Shown: positions 8,364 through 17,855, counted from the stretch's first letter. The stretch is DNA of 64,000 bases from GCA-003244245 sp050699435 (GCA_050699435.1 JBOHGM010000006.1:25679-89678), one strand, 5' to 3'. A program made the numbers and translations. The notes: a model not told the origin generated them from the letters alone.

Positions 8364-8860
8364 GTGGCGTCCCCGGGGGTGGCCTGGGTGGTCTTGGTGA
8401 GCTGCTCGACCAGATCGACGGCCAGCGCGTGGTCCAGGCCCTCCAGCCGCAGGGCCCCGGCCGCCGACGCGGTCGTGACCGTGACGGTGGACAGCCCGAA
8501 CAGCTGCTGCAGCGGTCCCCGTTCGGTGTCGACGGTCTGGATCCGGGACATCGGGGCGACCCGCCACTCCTGGCTGATCCAGCCCGACGAGGTGTAGACG
8601 GCGTCCTCGGTGGTTTCCCATCGGTGCACCCGAAACCGCCACCGCGGCATCACCAGCACGTAGGCGAGGCCCAGGATGGCCACGGCAACGGTGACACTCC
8701 CAAGCCATGGCCGCGCAGCGGGCAAGCCGATGGAGCCGATGATCGGGATGATCAGGAGGACTGCGACGAGCAGCGCGGCCTGGGTGCTCCACCACGTGAT
8801 CGCGCGGGGGCTCACCCGGTGCCGGGGCGGTCGCAACCGCAGTTGCTCAGAGGACTGCAC
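8360..8860 (-). CDS. Small PH-domain (bPH2, YdbS-like) membrane protein
   Basis: A 166-residue protein: two adjacent hydrophobic segments (AALLVAVLLIIPIIGSIGLP and VAVAILGLAYVLVM) followed by one bPH2 domain (WISQEWRVAPMSRIQTV, GPLQQLFGLSTVTV). It pairs with the downstream YdbT-like gene as in the ydbS-ydbT arrangement, and probably forms a membrane complex with it. I chose the GTG at 8860, with AAGG seven bases upstream; an upstream ATG at 8947 is possible but adds a Pro/Gly-rich leader. Confidence 0.82.
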   Translation of the reverse strand: MQSSEQLRLRPPRHRVSPRAITWWSTQAALLVAVLLIIPIIGSIGLPAARPWLGSVTVAVAILGLAYVLVMPRWRFRVHRWETTEDAVYTSSGWISQEWRVAPMSRIQTVDTERGPLQQLFGLSTVTVTTASAAGALRLEGLDHALAVDLVEQLTKTTQATPGDAT

Positions 8861-9044
8861 CCCTCCACCTTGCCGGACGGTCCCTGCGGTGTCGTCCGGA
8901 GGTGGCTGCGCCCCCGTTCCGACTGCCGTTGGTGAGCAGGTAGGCACCCATCCGAGGGGTGCTGCCCGTCACCCGGCTCCCCTAACCTCGGTAGTGATCG
9001 GTGAGCGCACCGGATCGGCCGGGCGGACGGGATGGGGACAAGCA

Positions 9045-9500
9045 ATGAGTCACCGCACCCCCGACATGTTCGGTCCTCGGGTCGCGGCGGGGAGGGAGGT
9101 GCCACGGCCGCAACTCGCTGGTGCGCTGGCTTCGGCGCTGCGGACGACCAACGTGGTCGAGCGCGCCGTGGCCGCGGTGGGCACGGCGCTGGTCACCGAC
9201 TTGTCGATATGCGACCAGCTGGTGCAGCTGTCGACGGTATGGCGAGTGGCGCTGCGTCGCGCCGAGAGCCAGGCGAGGGACAAGCTCGGCGTGGGGCTCA
9301 GCCCGGGCGCCGCGCGCCGTCTCGATCTCGACTGCGGAGGCAGCATCGTCATCGTGCACGGGGACGGGTGGTCTCTGGTCGCCCGCACCCCGGCGGTGCT
9401 GCTCGTCCTCCTCGACGTCGCGCCGGGCCTGGTCATCGACCGGAGCCGGGCCGAGGGGGCCGCCGAACTCGTCAGCGGCCTGGCTGACCGGCTGTCCTGA
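9045..9500 (+). CDS. Hypothetical protein
   Basis: A 151-residue soluble protein I do not recognise. The first half is helical with many Ala, Arg and Val; a central LDLDCGGSIVIVHGDGWSLVARTP looks like a beta-hairpin; the end is an Ala/Leu-rich helix. There is no signal peptide or clear membrane segment. The ATG follows a purine-rich GGGGACA. It is divergent from the PH-domain genes and converges with fbiC, the stops only about 15 bases apart. Confidence 0.6.
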   Translation: MSHRTPDMFGPRVAAGREVPRPQLAGALASALRTTNVVERAVAAVGTALVTDLSICDQLVQLSTVWRVALRRAESQARDKLGVGLSPGAARRLDLDCGGSIVIVHGDGWSLVARTPAVLLVLLDVAPGLVIDRSRAEGAAELVSGLADRLS

Positions 9501-9515
9501 GCACCCGACCGCGCG

Positions 9516-11876
9516 TCACCTTCCCGCCCCCTGCGCCGCTCCCACCGGTTCATAGAGCGTGGTGCGCTGCGCCAGCGGCCGCCCGAGCGGCTCGACGATC
9601 GCCCGGAACCCGGCCTCGTCCAGACGCTGCCCATGGCTGGCCCCGGCCGCCCGGCTGATGTTCTCGTCCATCAGTGTCCCGCCGAGATCGTCCACCCCGG
9701 CCTGCAGCAGCTGGCGTACCCCGGCGCCGCCGAGCTTGACCCAGGAGGCTTGCACGTGGTCGATCAGGCCGTGCAACGCGATCCGGGCCACCGCGTGCAC
9801 GAGGAGCACCTCCCGCCAGGTCGGCCCCCGCCGCGCCGCTCGTTTGAGGTACATCGGGGTGGCCATGTGCACGAAGGGCAACCCGACGAACTCGGTGAAC
9901 CCACCGGTCTGGGCCTGCAGGTCGCGGGCCCGCAGCAGGTGCCGGGCCCAGTGCACGGGCTGCTCGATGGCTCCGAACATCATCGTGATGTTGGAGCGCA
10001 GGCCCACCGAGTGCGCCACCCGGTGCGCCTCCAGCCACTCGTCGGTCGTGATCTTGTCGGGGCACAGCACGGCCCGGACCTCGTCGTCGAGGATCTCCGC
10101 AGCGGTACCGGGCAATGTCTTGAGTCCCGCCGCGCGCAGCCGGGTGAGGTAGCCGGCCAGTGGCTCGCCGAGCCGTTTGGCCCCTTCGGTCACCTCCAGT
10201 GCGGTGAAGGCGTGGATGTGCATCGTCGGCGCGGCTTCCTGGATGGCCCGGCACACCGTGAGGTAGTACTCGCCGTCGAAGCTGGGATGGATCCCGCCCT
10301 GTAGGCACACCTCGGTGGCGCCGAGGCGCTGCGCTTCCAGCACCCGCGCCACGATCTCGGGCAGCTCCAGCAGGTAGGGGGCGCCGCGCAGGTTCAGCGA
10401 AAGCTTTCCCTTGGAGAACCCGCAGAAGCGGCACCGGAACGTGCACACATTGGTGTAGTTGATGTTTCGATTGACCACGTAGGTGACGGTGTCGCCGACG
10501 ACGGCCGCGCGCAGTTCGTCGGCGTGCGCGGCGACCGCGCACACCTCGGGCCCACGCGCGCACAGCAGCGTCACCAGCTCGTCGAGCCCGGGCCGCTGCC
10601 CGGCGCGAACTCCGTCGAGCACCTCGCGCACCGCCCCGCTCGCCCAGGCCCGGCCCGGCAGCAGCGCGGGCGGGGTGCGCGCCGTCCCGGAGTACCACGC
10701 GGTGGAGCGCCTGCCGGTGAGCAGTACCTCGGCACCGTCGGAGACGTTGGTAGCCTCCGGTGCCCGTTCCGGTAACGCCGCGCCCGGGTCGTCGCGGCCG
10801 AGTCCCTCGGCGTCGGAGCGGTCCAGCACACCGAATCGCACCGCCTCGTGCAGCCAGCGCTGCGGGTCGAGGGCGTACTCCGGGTACACGGCCAGCCGCG
10901 GCGCCAGGGTGTGACCGCCGGCCTGGGTCGCGGCGGCCAGCGCGTCGAGGCCCGGCCAGGGCCGCTCGGGGTTGACATGATCCGCGGTGACCGGGGAGAT
11001 CCCACCCCAGTCGTCGATGCCCGCGGCGAGCACCCCCACCGGATCGTCGGTGAGATTGGGTGGGGCCTGCAGGTGCACCTCGGGGGGCAGCAGCAGCCGG
11101 GCCAGTGCGATGGCCCGCAGGTGTACCCGCGGCGGGCAGGGCCGGGCATCTCGCATCGCGGTGCCTGGCTTGGGCCGGAAGTTCTGCACGATCACTTCCT
11201 GCACGTGCCCGTACCTGCGGTGCGCCTCGGCGATCGCCTCGAGTGCGGTGACGCGGTCGGCCTCGGTCTCGCCGATGCCCACCAGGATCCCGGTGGTGAA
11301 CGGGATGGCCAGCTCACCGGCGGCGTGCAGGGTGGCCAGCCGCCGGTCCGGGGCCTTGTCCGGGGCGCCGCGGTGCGCGGCCAGATCCGGCCGCAACGAC
11401 TCGATCATCATGCCCTGGCTGGCGGTCACCGCACGCAGCGCGGCGAGCTCGTCGCGGTGCAGCGCACCGGCGTTGGCGTGGGGAAGCAGCCCGGTCTGCT
11501 CGAGCACCTGGCCGCAGGCCCGCACGAGGTAGTCCACGGTGGAGTCGTAGCCACGATCGGCCAGCCAGCGCGCGGCCACCGGGTAGCGCTGCTCAGGGCA
11601 CTCGCCCAGGGTGAACAGCGCCTCGTGGCACCCGTGCTCGGCACCCCGGCGCGCGACTGCCAGGACCTCGTCGAGCTCCAGGTAGGCCGACGGTAGCTGC
11701 CGCGGAGCGTGCGCGAAGGTGCAGTATCCGCATCGGTCTCGGCAGAGCATGGTCAGCGGCAGGAACACCTTGGGGGAGTAGGTCACCCGGGTCCCGTATC
11801 TGGCGTCCCGCACGGCGCGGGCCATGGCCAGCAGTTCCGCGGTGTCCAGCTGGGCCAGCTCGCGACCGTCGGCCAT
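9516..11876 (-). CDS. fbiC: FO synthase, bifunctional (CofG/CofH)
   Basis: Makes the deazaflavin FO, precursor of coenzyme F420, from tyrosine and the pyrimidine 5-amino-6-ribitylamino-uracil. Both radical-SAM halves are present: CofG with CRDRCGYC near residue 45 and CofH with CTFRCRFC near residue 470, each a CX3CX2C iron-sulfur site. At 786 residues it is somewhat shorter than mycobacterial FbiC, mainly through a short N-terminus. The ATG at 11876 has GGAGGG upstream; an in-frame earlier start would add about 15 residues. It implies F420-dependent redox enzymes elsewhere in the genome. It follows the lanthipeptide genes on the same strand but is not obviously linked to them. Confidence 0.95.
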   Translation of the reverse strand: MADGRELAQLDTAELLAMARAVRDARYGTRVTYSPKVFLPLTMLCRDRCGYCTFAHAPRQLPSAYLELDEVLAVARRGAEHGCHEALFTLGECPEQRYPVAARWLADRGYDSTVDYLVRACGQVLEQTGLLPHANAGALHRDELAALRAVTASQGMMIESLRPDLAAHRGAPDKAPDRRLATLHAAGELAIPFTTGILVGIGETEADRVTALEAIAEAHRRYGHVQEVIVQNFRPKPGTAMRDARPCPPRVHLRAIALARLLLPPEVHLQAPPNLTDDPVGVLAAGIDDWGGISPVTADHVNPERPWPGLDALAAATQAGGHTLAPRLAVYPEYALDPQRWLHEAVRFGVLDRSDAEGLGRDDPGAALPERAPEATNVSDGAEVLLTGRRSTAWYSGTARTPPALLPGRAWASGAVREVLDGVRAGQRPGLDELVTLLCARGPEVCAVAAHADELRAAVVGDTVTYVVNRNINYTNVCTFRCRFCGFSKGKLSLNLRGAPYLLELPEIVARVLEAQRLGATEVCLQGGIHPSFDGEYYLTVCRAIQEAAPTMHIHAFTALEVTEGAKRLGEPLAGYLTRLRAAGLKTLPGTAAEILDDEVRAVLCPDKITTDEWLEAHRVAHSVGLRSNITMMFGAIEQPVHWARHLLRARDLQAQTGGFTEFVGLPFVHMATPMYLKRAARRGPTWREVLLVHAVARIALHGLIDHVQASWVKLGGAGVRQLLQAGVDDLGGTLMDENISRAAGASHGQRLDEAGFRAIVEPLGRPLAQRTTLYEPVGAAQGAGR

Positions 11877-11957
11877 AGCGCACCCTCCCTGCTCAATCGC
11901 TTGCCAGGGGCCCTGTCCCACGGTAGCGGCACGGGAACCGTACTGAAGACTCCCAGC

Positions 11958-12083
11958 TCAGCGGCTGACGCCCGGCCGAGCACACAACAGAGCGCCGTGC
12001 GGCGGCTCGGGCACCGCCAGGTGCTGGGCGAGCGCCTCCGCGGCAGCGGCCGCGGTGCGCACGGAGCGGATTGCCGCGCTCAC
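11958..12083 (-). pseudogene. Truncated LanC-like cyclase
   Basis: A GTG at 12083 overlaps the LanB stop by the GTGA arrangement expected of a coupled lanC. It opens only 41 codons: an Ala-rich helix (AAAAAEALAQHLAVPEP) like the start of LanC cyclases, then a stop. None of the zinc-ligand motifs of LanC (GxxHG, CxG, CHG) is present here or before fbiC. I read it as a deleted cyclase; a genuine small protein cannot be excluded. Confidence 0.55.
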
Positions 12084-15000
12084 GGCTTCTCCCTGCGGTC
12101 CTGGGCGGTCCAGCTCAGGGCGGCGGCGCGGACCAGGCGGTGGCAGGCCCGTTCGGTGTCCGGGGCGATGCTGGCCATCCGGACGCTGTGCAGGTGCAGC
12201 AGAGCGGGTAGCACCGAGTCCGGGTCGATCCCGCCGGTAGCGGTGATCGTCTCGTGGTAGGCGGCAAGTGCGGTACGTCGCCGCGCCCACGCACTCGCGA
12301 TGTGCTCGCCGTCCGGTAGAGCGCGGATCGCGGCCCGCTGATCGCGCGGGTTCGCCAGCCGTATCGCTTGGTCATGAACCTCGCGGGCGGGCGCCGGGCT
12401 CCGGTCCTTGATGACGTGGTCGATCAACCAACGCATCCCGCCGCCGACATCTCCGAGGAATGACACGGTCAGGTCGACCAGGCTGGCCGCGGTGACGGCG
12501 AGTTGGTGGGCGGTCTCGGGCCGGGCGAGGTGTGTCCGTTGCGCGATCGCGGTCGCCGAGTCGGCGGCGAACACCGACTCGGCGGCGGTCATCGCGATGC
12601 CGCTGCCGAAGCGGCCGGTCTCCGGGTAGTAGGTGTCCACCTGCACGTTTCCGATCAGACCGAGGCGCCGCAGATCAGCGGCCCAGGCACCGACACGGCG
12701 GACGGCCGGGCCGAAAGCGTCGACGTCGGGCAGCCGGAACCGCAGACGCAGGTGATGCTCGGGATCGCGGTAGGGCAGGAACCACCACTGCCGCGGTTCC
12801 TCCCAGGCGGACAGCAGGCTGGGAAGGTGAGTGGTGAGGATGGCGGTGTGCCGGTCCGGGTGCCCGTAGAGCTTGACGAACAGCCACTCGCTGTTGCCAG
12901 GCAGGTGCCCATGGTCGGGGCTGATCGCGTGGATCGGGGTGGCCCGCCGAGGGATCGGCTGCCACCCGGGCTTGCTGGTGGAGGCCAGGGGGACGACGAT
13001 CTCGTGGGCACGCCCGTCGAGCCACCCGAACGCGCTGGTCTCCGGGGCCTCGCGCACGGTGGCGTGCCCGGCGCGGTCCACCTCGGACCGCACCAAGTGC
13101 AGGTGCGTCGGCTCGTCCAGGTCCAGGCGGAGGCGACGATCGTCAGCACCGAGATAGACCGTGTCAGGGACACGGACCCGGTGCCGCCAGGCCGCCAGGC
13201 TCGCCACCCATTCCGGCCACGGCGCAGCGCTTTCCGGGAGGTCAGTGGCGGCCAGTATCCAGCGGGCCGGGGATAGGATCGTGCGCCGGTACCGGACCCT
13301 GGGCAGAAAAGGCAACCGGCTCGCGGCTCCCCAGGAGAACGGGCCGCACGCGGCGGCCCGCGCCTTGCTGATCTCGCAGAGAAACCGCAGCAACGGATGG
13401 GCCGCGTTGGTGAACTCCACGGCGCTGAACACCGTCGGTTCCACCGGCCGAGCCCGCGACAGTGACCACAGGTACAGCCGCTGGGCATCACCGCTCACGG
13501 CGAGATCGTCCAGTGGTATCACACCGCCGCCGGTGTGGTGCTCGGCCACGGACACCACATGGGGCAGGATGGCGGGGGCGCGGGTGACGTTCTCGGTCCG
13601 CGGGTACAGCGGCGGACACGACACCTGCACCGGCAACGCGTCCTCGTGCACCGAGGGCAGCCGCGCATACGCGTCGGCCATGCGGTCCCGGTCCCCGGGG
13701 TCGAGAAGGTCGAGAAACCGTCCTGTCATGGTCCCGGCTGCGCGGGACACCCCCACGACGGCGAGGGTGAACTCTCCCCGGTCGAGGGCACTGCGTGTCG
13801 GTGCGTGAACGAGGAAGCTCAGTTCGGTGTGCGGCTGCGTCTGCACTTTGTCGAAATCCTGCACCATCAGATCCGCAATGGCGGCCTCATCGAGAACGAC
13901 CTCGATGCTCTGGCTCATCGCGGCGTTCTGCGCCAGAGCCAACAGCTGCGTATCCCGCTCGGACAGACCCGGCACCGGCAGCTCCAGACGCGAGTCCCGG
14001 TATCCTGCGGGGAACCCCAGCCCGGCGTCGGCGTTCAGGATCTCCAGGACGGGGACAACGGCGCCGATCCCATACCTTTCGAGAAACCGCAAATGGAAGT
14101 CCTTCCACCTGGGATAGCCGGACGGGTGCGGCGTCAGGTGCGTCAGAACCGCTGCCGCAGCTTCGGCCTCCCGCGCCACCGCCTGCGGCAGCACCAGCGC
14201 GCAGTCGACCCGCAGGTCAATCACGAACGGTCGCTCGGGCGTGGAGATCGCCGCCACCCTCCGGGAGGCGGAGGTTCTCAGCTCACGTCCGCTGGCGGGC
14301 GACGACAACCGGTTATGCCGGGACAGTTCAGTGTGGATCGCGTGTAGCTCCTGGAGCAGTGGCGCTACCTGGGGCACGGCGTCGGCGCCCACCGCGGTCA
14401 ATTCCCCGACGACATGGGCCAGTGGATCGGTCGCCGTCATCGGCGGGCGCAGGCTGGTGACCAGAATCCGCTGAGCCACCAACTTGGCCAGCATTCCCAC
14501 GATCACCGACTCCGCCGTCCCGGGGAACTCGACCCCCAGCTTCTCCGCCAGGTCACCGAACCGGATCGGGGACCGAGCGGCGTGCATGGCGCTCTCGACT
14601 GCCCTAGTGTGTCGCACCGACACCTGCGCCGGCCCCGCCCGGCCCGACAGCGTGCTGGGAGACTGCTGCTGGCAGACCACCACCAGCCTCCCATCACGGA
14701 CGAACGCCAGATTGTTCGCCACGACCGGCAGCCGAGGCCGCAGCTCCGGGCACCCCTCCAGGCGTGTGATCACCTCCGCCAGCCACTGCGCGTCAACTTG
14801 CGCCACCGCGTGGTGACCCTCGCCGTAGCGCACCGCCAGCTCGGCACCGAAACGCACCGGCGCTACCCCGGCGAACAAGCCGAACGGTGTCGCCCGGCTC
14901 GTCATCCGCAGCACGTACCGCACGACCGACACCACCGCCCGCCGCACCTGACGCGCCCGCTGCTCATGCCCGGCGCACACCTCACGGACCCGGCGAGCCA

Positions 15001-15193
15001 GCACCGGGCTGGATACCTCGATGGCCTCCGCGATCGCGTCCTGCGCCCACACCTGTCCCAACCAGCGGCGCCACCGCGTCACATGCCCGACCGTGGTGCC
15101 GGTCAGGTCCGGCCAGGGCGCAACGTCCAACCCGGACGGATGCGCGGCCACCCGCACCACAGCCGCCTCAACTAATCGATACAAACAAAACAC
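12080..15193 (-). CDS. Class I lanthipeptide dehydratase LanB, full length
   Basis: Dehydrates Ser and Thr of the precursor by glutamyl-tRNA-dependent glutamylation and elimination. The 1037-residue product has the large N-terminal glutamylation domain (RMTSRATPFGLFAGV is a hallmark near residue 95) and the C-terminal elimination domain (SEWLFVKLYGHPDR, WWFLPYRDPEHHLRLRFR, VQVDTYYPETGRFG from about residue 775). It therefore carries both halves, unlike split thiopeptide systems. The start is a GTG at 15193, about 90 bases after the precursor gene. Its stop overlaps the start of the truncated lanC. Confidence 0.93.
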   Translation of the reverse strand: MFCLYRLVEAAVVRVAAHPSGLDVAPWPDLTGTTVGHVTRWRRWLGQVWAQDAIAEAIEVSSPVLARRVREVCAGHEQRARQVRRAVVSVVRYVLRMTSRATPFGLFAGVAPVRFGAELAVRYGEGHHAVAQVDAQWLAEVITRLEGCPELRPRLPVVANNLAFVRDGRLVVVCQQQSPSTLSGRAGPAQVSVRHTRAVESAMHAARSPIRFGDLAEKLGVEFPGTAESVIVGMLAKLVAQRILVTSLRPPMTATDPLAHVVGELTAVGADAVPQVAPLLQELHAIHTELSRHNRLSSPASGRELRTSASRRVAAISTPERPFVIDLRVDCALVLPQAVAREAEAAAAVLTHLTPHPSGYPRWKDFHLRFLERYGIGAVVPVLEILNADAGLGFPAGYRDSRLELPVPGLSERDTQLLALAQNAAMSQSIEVVLDEAAIADLMVQDFDKVQTQPHTELSFLVHAPTRSALDRGEFTLAVVGVSRAAGTMTGRFLDLLDPGDRDRMADAYARLPSVHEDALPVQVSCPPLYPRTENVTRAPAILPHVVSVAEHHTGGGVIPLDDLAVSGDAQRLYLWSLSRARPVEPTVFSAVEFTNAAHPLLRFLCEISKARAAACGPFSWGAASRLPFLPRVRYRRTILSPARWILAATDLPESAAPWPEWVASLAAWRHRVRVPDTVYLGADDRRLRLDLDEPTHLHLVRSEVDRAGHATVREAPETSAFGWLDGRAHEIVVPLASTSKPGWQPIPRRATPIHAISPDHGHLPGNSEWLFVKLYGHPDRHTAILTTHLPSLLSAWEEPRQWWFLPYRDPEHHLRLRFRLPDVDAFGPAVRRVGAWAADLRRLGLIGNVQVDTYYPETGRFGSGIAMTAAESVFAADSATAIAQRTHLARPETAHQLAVTAASLVDLTVSFLGDVGGGMRWLIDHVIKDRSPAPAREVHDQAIRLANPRDQRAAIRALPDGEHIASAWARRRTALAAYHETITATGGIDPDSVLPALLHLHSVRMASIAPDTERACHRLVRAAALSWTAQDRREKP

Positions 15194-15281
15194 CCCCCAG
15201 AACCGGGAAGGTGGGCCCGGTGCCGGGGTTGGCGGAGCAGCCCCCGGTGCCGGGCCGACACGTTGTCGAGATCAGGGCAAC

Positions 15282-15452
15282 CTACGGACAGCTGTCGCTA
15301 CAGGCGCTTTCACAGGTTTGGCCACAATTGTCGCTGGTGTCCTGCAGCAGTTCGGCGACCACTGGGCTGGACTCGACAATGCTTATATCGAGATCGAACT
15401 CCGAGTCCATTGCCGTCGTGCTCCCTACTACCGCGTCCCTCTGGATTGTCAT
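15282..15452 (-). CDS. FxLD-type lanthipeptide precursor peptide
   Basis: A 56-residue precursor. The leader contains FDLD at residues 19-22 and VVAELLQDT before the core, the signature of the FxLD family. The core ends CGQTCESACSDSC followed by Pro, with Cys at 43, 47, 51 and 55, exactly four apart, and Thr/Ser at 39, 40, 46, 49, 52 and 54 as ring donors. Asp41 and Asp53 are candidate targets of the neighbouring methyltransferase. The ATG at 15452 has a strong GAGGAGG seven bases upstream, which rules out the in-frame ATG five codons earlier. The order is methyltransferase, precursor, lanB. Confidence 0.92.
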   Translation of the reverse strand: MTIQRDAVVGSTTAMDSEFDLDISIVESSPVVAELLQDTSDNCGQTCESACSDSCP

Positions 15453-15499
15453 ATGGATCCTCCTCATTGATGGTAGTGGTCTGAGTGTTCTGGCCTCGG

Positions 15500-16759
15500 T
15501 CAGGACGCTGCCGTCAAGGGCCAGGAGATAGTGACCCGGGTGTGCTTCTTGTCGAGGACAAGAGCACTCTCGGGGAGCTGGTCATCCGGGGTGCCCGCCG
15601 GGTGCGCCTCAATCCGCGCGCTCAGGCTGGTGCCGTCCCAGGACTGGATATGCCGGACCATCCGGTCAGCAAGCTCCCCTGCGTCTGGTCCGTGGGCGTA
15701 TACGCCGAACTCGGATCGCTGCCTTTCCGGGTTGACCGGGCGCAGAGCGAGGTAGGCGAGGTTTCCCCCGTCAACGGCCGTCGGGATACCCAAGGGCCAG
15801 GAGTGGGCGACGATACCGCGATCGACGGCCTCCTGCTGCACTTTGAGGAGCCCGAAACCCGGCAGAACCAGGGCCAGCCATAGATGAAGGCCATCGAAAC
15901 GGTCACCACGACCGGCCGTCACCCCCGACCATGCCTGCATTCTGGACTGGGACAACGCCGCGCGCAGCAGACCGGCGTATACCTGCTGCTCGTCATCCAA
16001 CCGGAGGCCGACCGTTTCCCCATCGAGGAGGACCAGCTGTTCCCGACACTCTCCGGCACCCTGCATCGGCACAAAGCCGCACAGCTCGTAGGCCCGGCTC
16101 ACCAGGTGAGCATCTTCGCGCTCAAACACGACCGAGCGGGTCAGGCCGCGTATGCGCAGGGGGACGACGAGCCGCCCGCCCTCGGCGAGTTGGTCCACCC
16201 AGGCCGGGGGAATATCCCACGCTCCGACAGTGACGATGATCCGGTCGTAGGGTGCATGGCCCGGCACACCACCCTCGGCGTCCGCCAATACCACGGTGAC
16301 CCGGTGGTAGCCCGCTGTGCCGAGGCAACGCCGGGCACGGTCCACCACCTCCGGGTCAATGTCGACCGTGGTAACTTCACCTTCCTCGCCGACCAGCTCC
16401 GCGATCAGTGCCGCGTTGTAGCCGCCCGATCCGATCTCCAGAATCCGCATGCCCGGACGAATCTGTGCCTGCTCCAGCATCATGGCCTGCAGCCAGGGCG
16501 CAGAGACCGAACTGAGGGAGCTGCCGTGCTCGTCCCGCTTGGTGATCACGGTGTCGTTAGCGTAAGCCTTCTCCAGCGACACCCCTGGCGCGAAGAGGTG
16601 CCGCGGCACGGTGCCCAGCGCGGCCTCGACCTCACTCGACAGGACCGCATTCAGTTCGGCGCGCTGCGCGATGAGCTTGTCGACCAACTCCGCACGCAGT
16701 GCATCAGCCTGAGCGGTCTCGTGGGCGGAATCGACCCTCGTTATCTGGGGTGTCATCAC
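15500..16759 (-). CDS. PIMT-like methyltransferase of the FxLD lanthipeptide system
   Basis: A 419-residue protein related to protein-L-isoaspartate O-methyltransferase. The SAM site is ILEIGSGGYNAALIAELVG near residue 108, with TVDIDPEVV as the next strand; the C-terminal extension is the kind found in lanthipeptide methyltransferases. Characterised relatives methylate an Asp of the modified peptide, leading to succinimide and isoaspartate; I infer the same here. AAGGAG lies seven bases before the GTG at 16759 and ten before the ATG at 16756, so either start is possible. It directly precedes the precursor gene. Confidence 0.9.
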   Translation of the reverse strand: MMTPQITRVDSAHETAQADALRAELVDKLIAQRAELNAVLSSEVEAALGTVPRHLFAPGVSLEKAYANDTVITKRDEHGSSLSSVSAPWLQAMMLEQAQIRPGMRILEIGSGGYNAALIAELVGEEGEVTTVDIDPEVVDRARRCLGTAGYHRVTVVLADAEGGVPGHAPYDRIIVTVGAWDIPPAWVDQLAEGGRLVVPLRIRGLTRSVVFEREDAHLVSRAYELCGFVPMQGAGECREQLVLLDGETVGLRLDDEQQVYAGLLRAALSQSRMQAWSGVTAGRGDRFDGLHLWLALVLPGFGLLKVQQEAVDRGIVAHSWPLGIPTAVDGGNLAYLALRPVNPERQRSEFGVYAHGPDAGELADRMVRHIQSWDGTSLSARIEAHPAGTPDDQLPESALVLDKKHTRVTISWPLTAAS

Positions 16760-16763
16760 GTGG

Positions 16764-16994
16764 TTACTCCTTCATCGGTGGTCTCGCGTAGGTGATACGG
16801 GCCGCCCACACGGCAATGGGAGCCCAGGTCGGACGGCGTGGAATCAGCCCGAATTCCTCCCCTCCCCGGGCCACGGAATGAGAGCACAGTACGATCGGAT
16901 TAACTTTCGCTGTACACCTACCCATCGTCCTCTGTGCTCCCTTCGCACCGAGCAAGTCGGCAACAGTGGCTAGCAGGAGACTAGATCTGTTCAT
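16764..16994 (-). CDS. Small hypothetical protein
   Basis: A 76-codon frame between the XRE regulator and the methyltransferase. Its ATG has a good AGGAG seven bases upstream and lies just after the regulator's stop, which is the main argument for it. The product is mildly hydrophobic at the start and Arg-rich later, with no recognisable domain or FxLD motif. It could be a spurious frame in the leader of the lanthipeptide genes. Confidence 0.35.
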   Translation of the reverse strand: MNRSSLLLATVADLLGAKGAQRTMGRCTAKVNPIVLCSHSVARGGEEFGLIPRRPTWAPIAVWAARITYARPPMKE

Positions 16995-16997
16995 GGG

Positions 16998-17855
16998 TTA
17001 ACTCCTGGCCCACCGTGCGGACACCTCCTGAAGGAACCGATCCAGCTCGCCGCCGTCCACCGCGCCCGCACGCAGGGCGGTGAAGTGCTCGATGTACTGG
17101 CGGACCTCGTCGGTGCCGCGGATGGTCAGGCCACGGGTCACGGTTTCGGCGAGCACGAGTGCCTCGTCGTCGGCATCCGGATCGCCGAGCACCGCGAAAC
17201 CGTGGTATTGGTGCGTGTGCTCCTGGCCCCCGAAACGAATAATGGCCAGGTCGACATTGGGTCGGGTCGTGAGGTGGCGTAGCTGCTGGATCTGGGTGCT
17301 CATCTGTTCCGGGGAGATCAGGCGCCGCCACAACGCGGTCTCTCCCATCACGAACAGGAACTTCTTACCCTCGTCATCGAGCACGGCCTGGCGCGCCAGG
17401 CGGGCGGAAACGACTTTCTCGACGTCCTCTATAAGGTCGGCGTCGCGGCCGAGACGGAACATCGCTGCGGCGTAGGCCGGTGTCTGCGCCAGCCCGACTA
17501 CCACGTCAGGCGAGAACACCCGCACCACCGACGCCGCCGCCTCGAACCGCTGAATGTCCTGCTGCATCCGGCGTCGGCCGGGTGCCAGCTCGCGCCGCCA
17601 CGCCGTTAACCGGGTCGCCGCACGCTCCGCGAGGTCCCGTAGTTCCTCGCGAGTGGCGGACGAGGCACCCGTAGCCCGAGCCCAGGCGTCCACATCCTCT
17701 GGAGACGGTGTGGTCCGCCCCAGCTCTGTCTTGCTCACCTTGGACTGCGACCAGCCGAGCCGCCCGGCCAGTTGTGTGGTCGAGAGAGCGGCATCGGCGC
17801 GCAACTCTCGCAGCACCGCAGCCGCGCGGCGTCGGTCCTGGCCTGTTTCCGTCAT
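16998..17855 (-). CDS. XRE-family regulator with DUF5753 domain
   Basis: A 285-residue cytoplasmic DNA-binding protein. Residues 10-65 form a helix-turn-helix (LSTTQLAGRLGWSQSKVSKTE), and the rest is a DUF5753/Scr1-like domain (PGLAQTPAYA-type motif here as VVVGLAQTPAYAAAMF; VMGETALWRRL; HTHQYHGFAVLGDPD). These regulators are numerous in actinomycetes and usually sit beside DUF397 or DUF6879 genes. Here the start overlaps the stop of the DUF6879 gene by four bases. It lies immediately upstream of the lanthipeptide genes on the same strand and is the best candidate for controlling them. Confidence 0.9.
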   Translation of the reverse strand: MTETGQDRRRAAAVLRELRADAALSTTQLAGRLGWSQSKVSKTELGRTTPSPEDVDAWARATGASSATREELRDLAERAATRLTAWRRELAPGRRRMQQDIQRFEAAASVVRVFSPDVVVGLAQTPAYAAAMFRLGRDADLIEDVEKVVSARLARQAVLDDEGKKFLFVMGETALWRRLISPEQMSTQIQQLRHLTTRPNVDLAIIRFGGQEHTHQYHGFAVLGDPDADDEALVLAETVTRGLTIRGTDEVRQYIEHFTALRAGAVDGGELDRFLQEVSARWARS

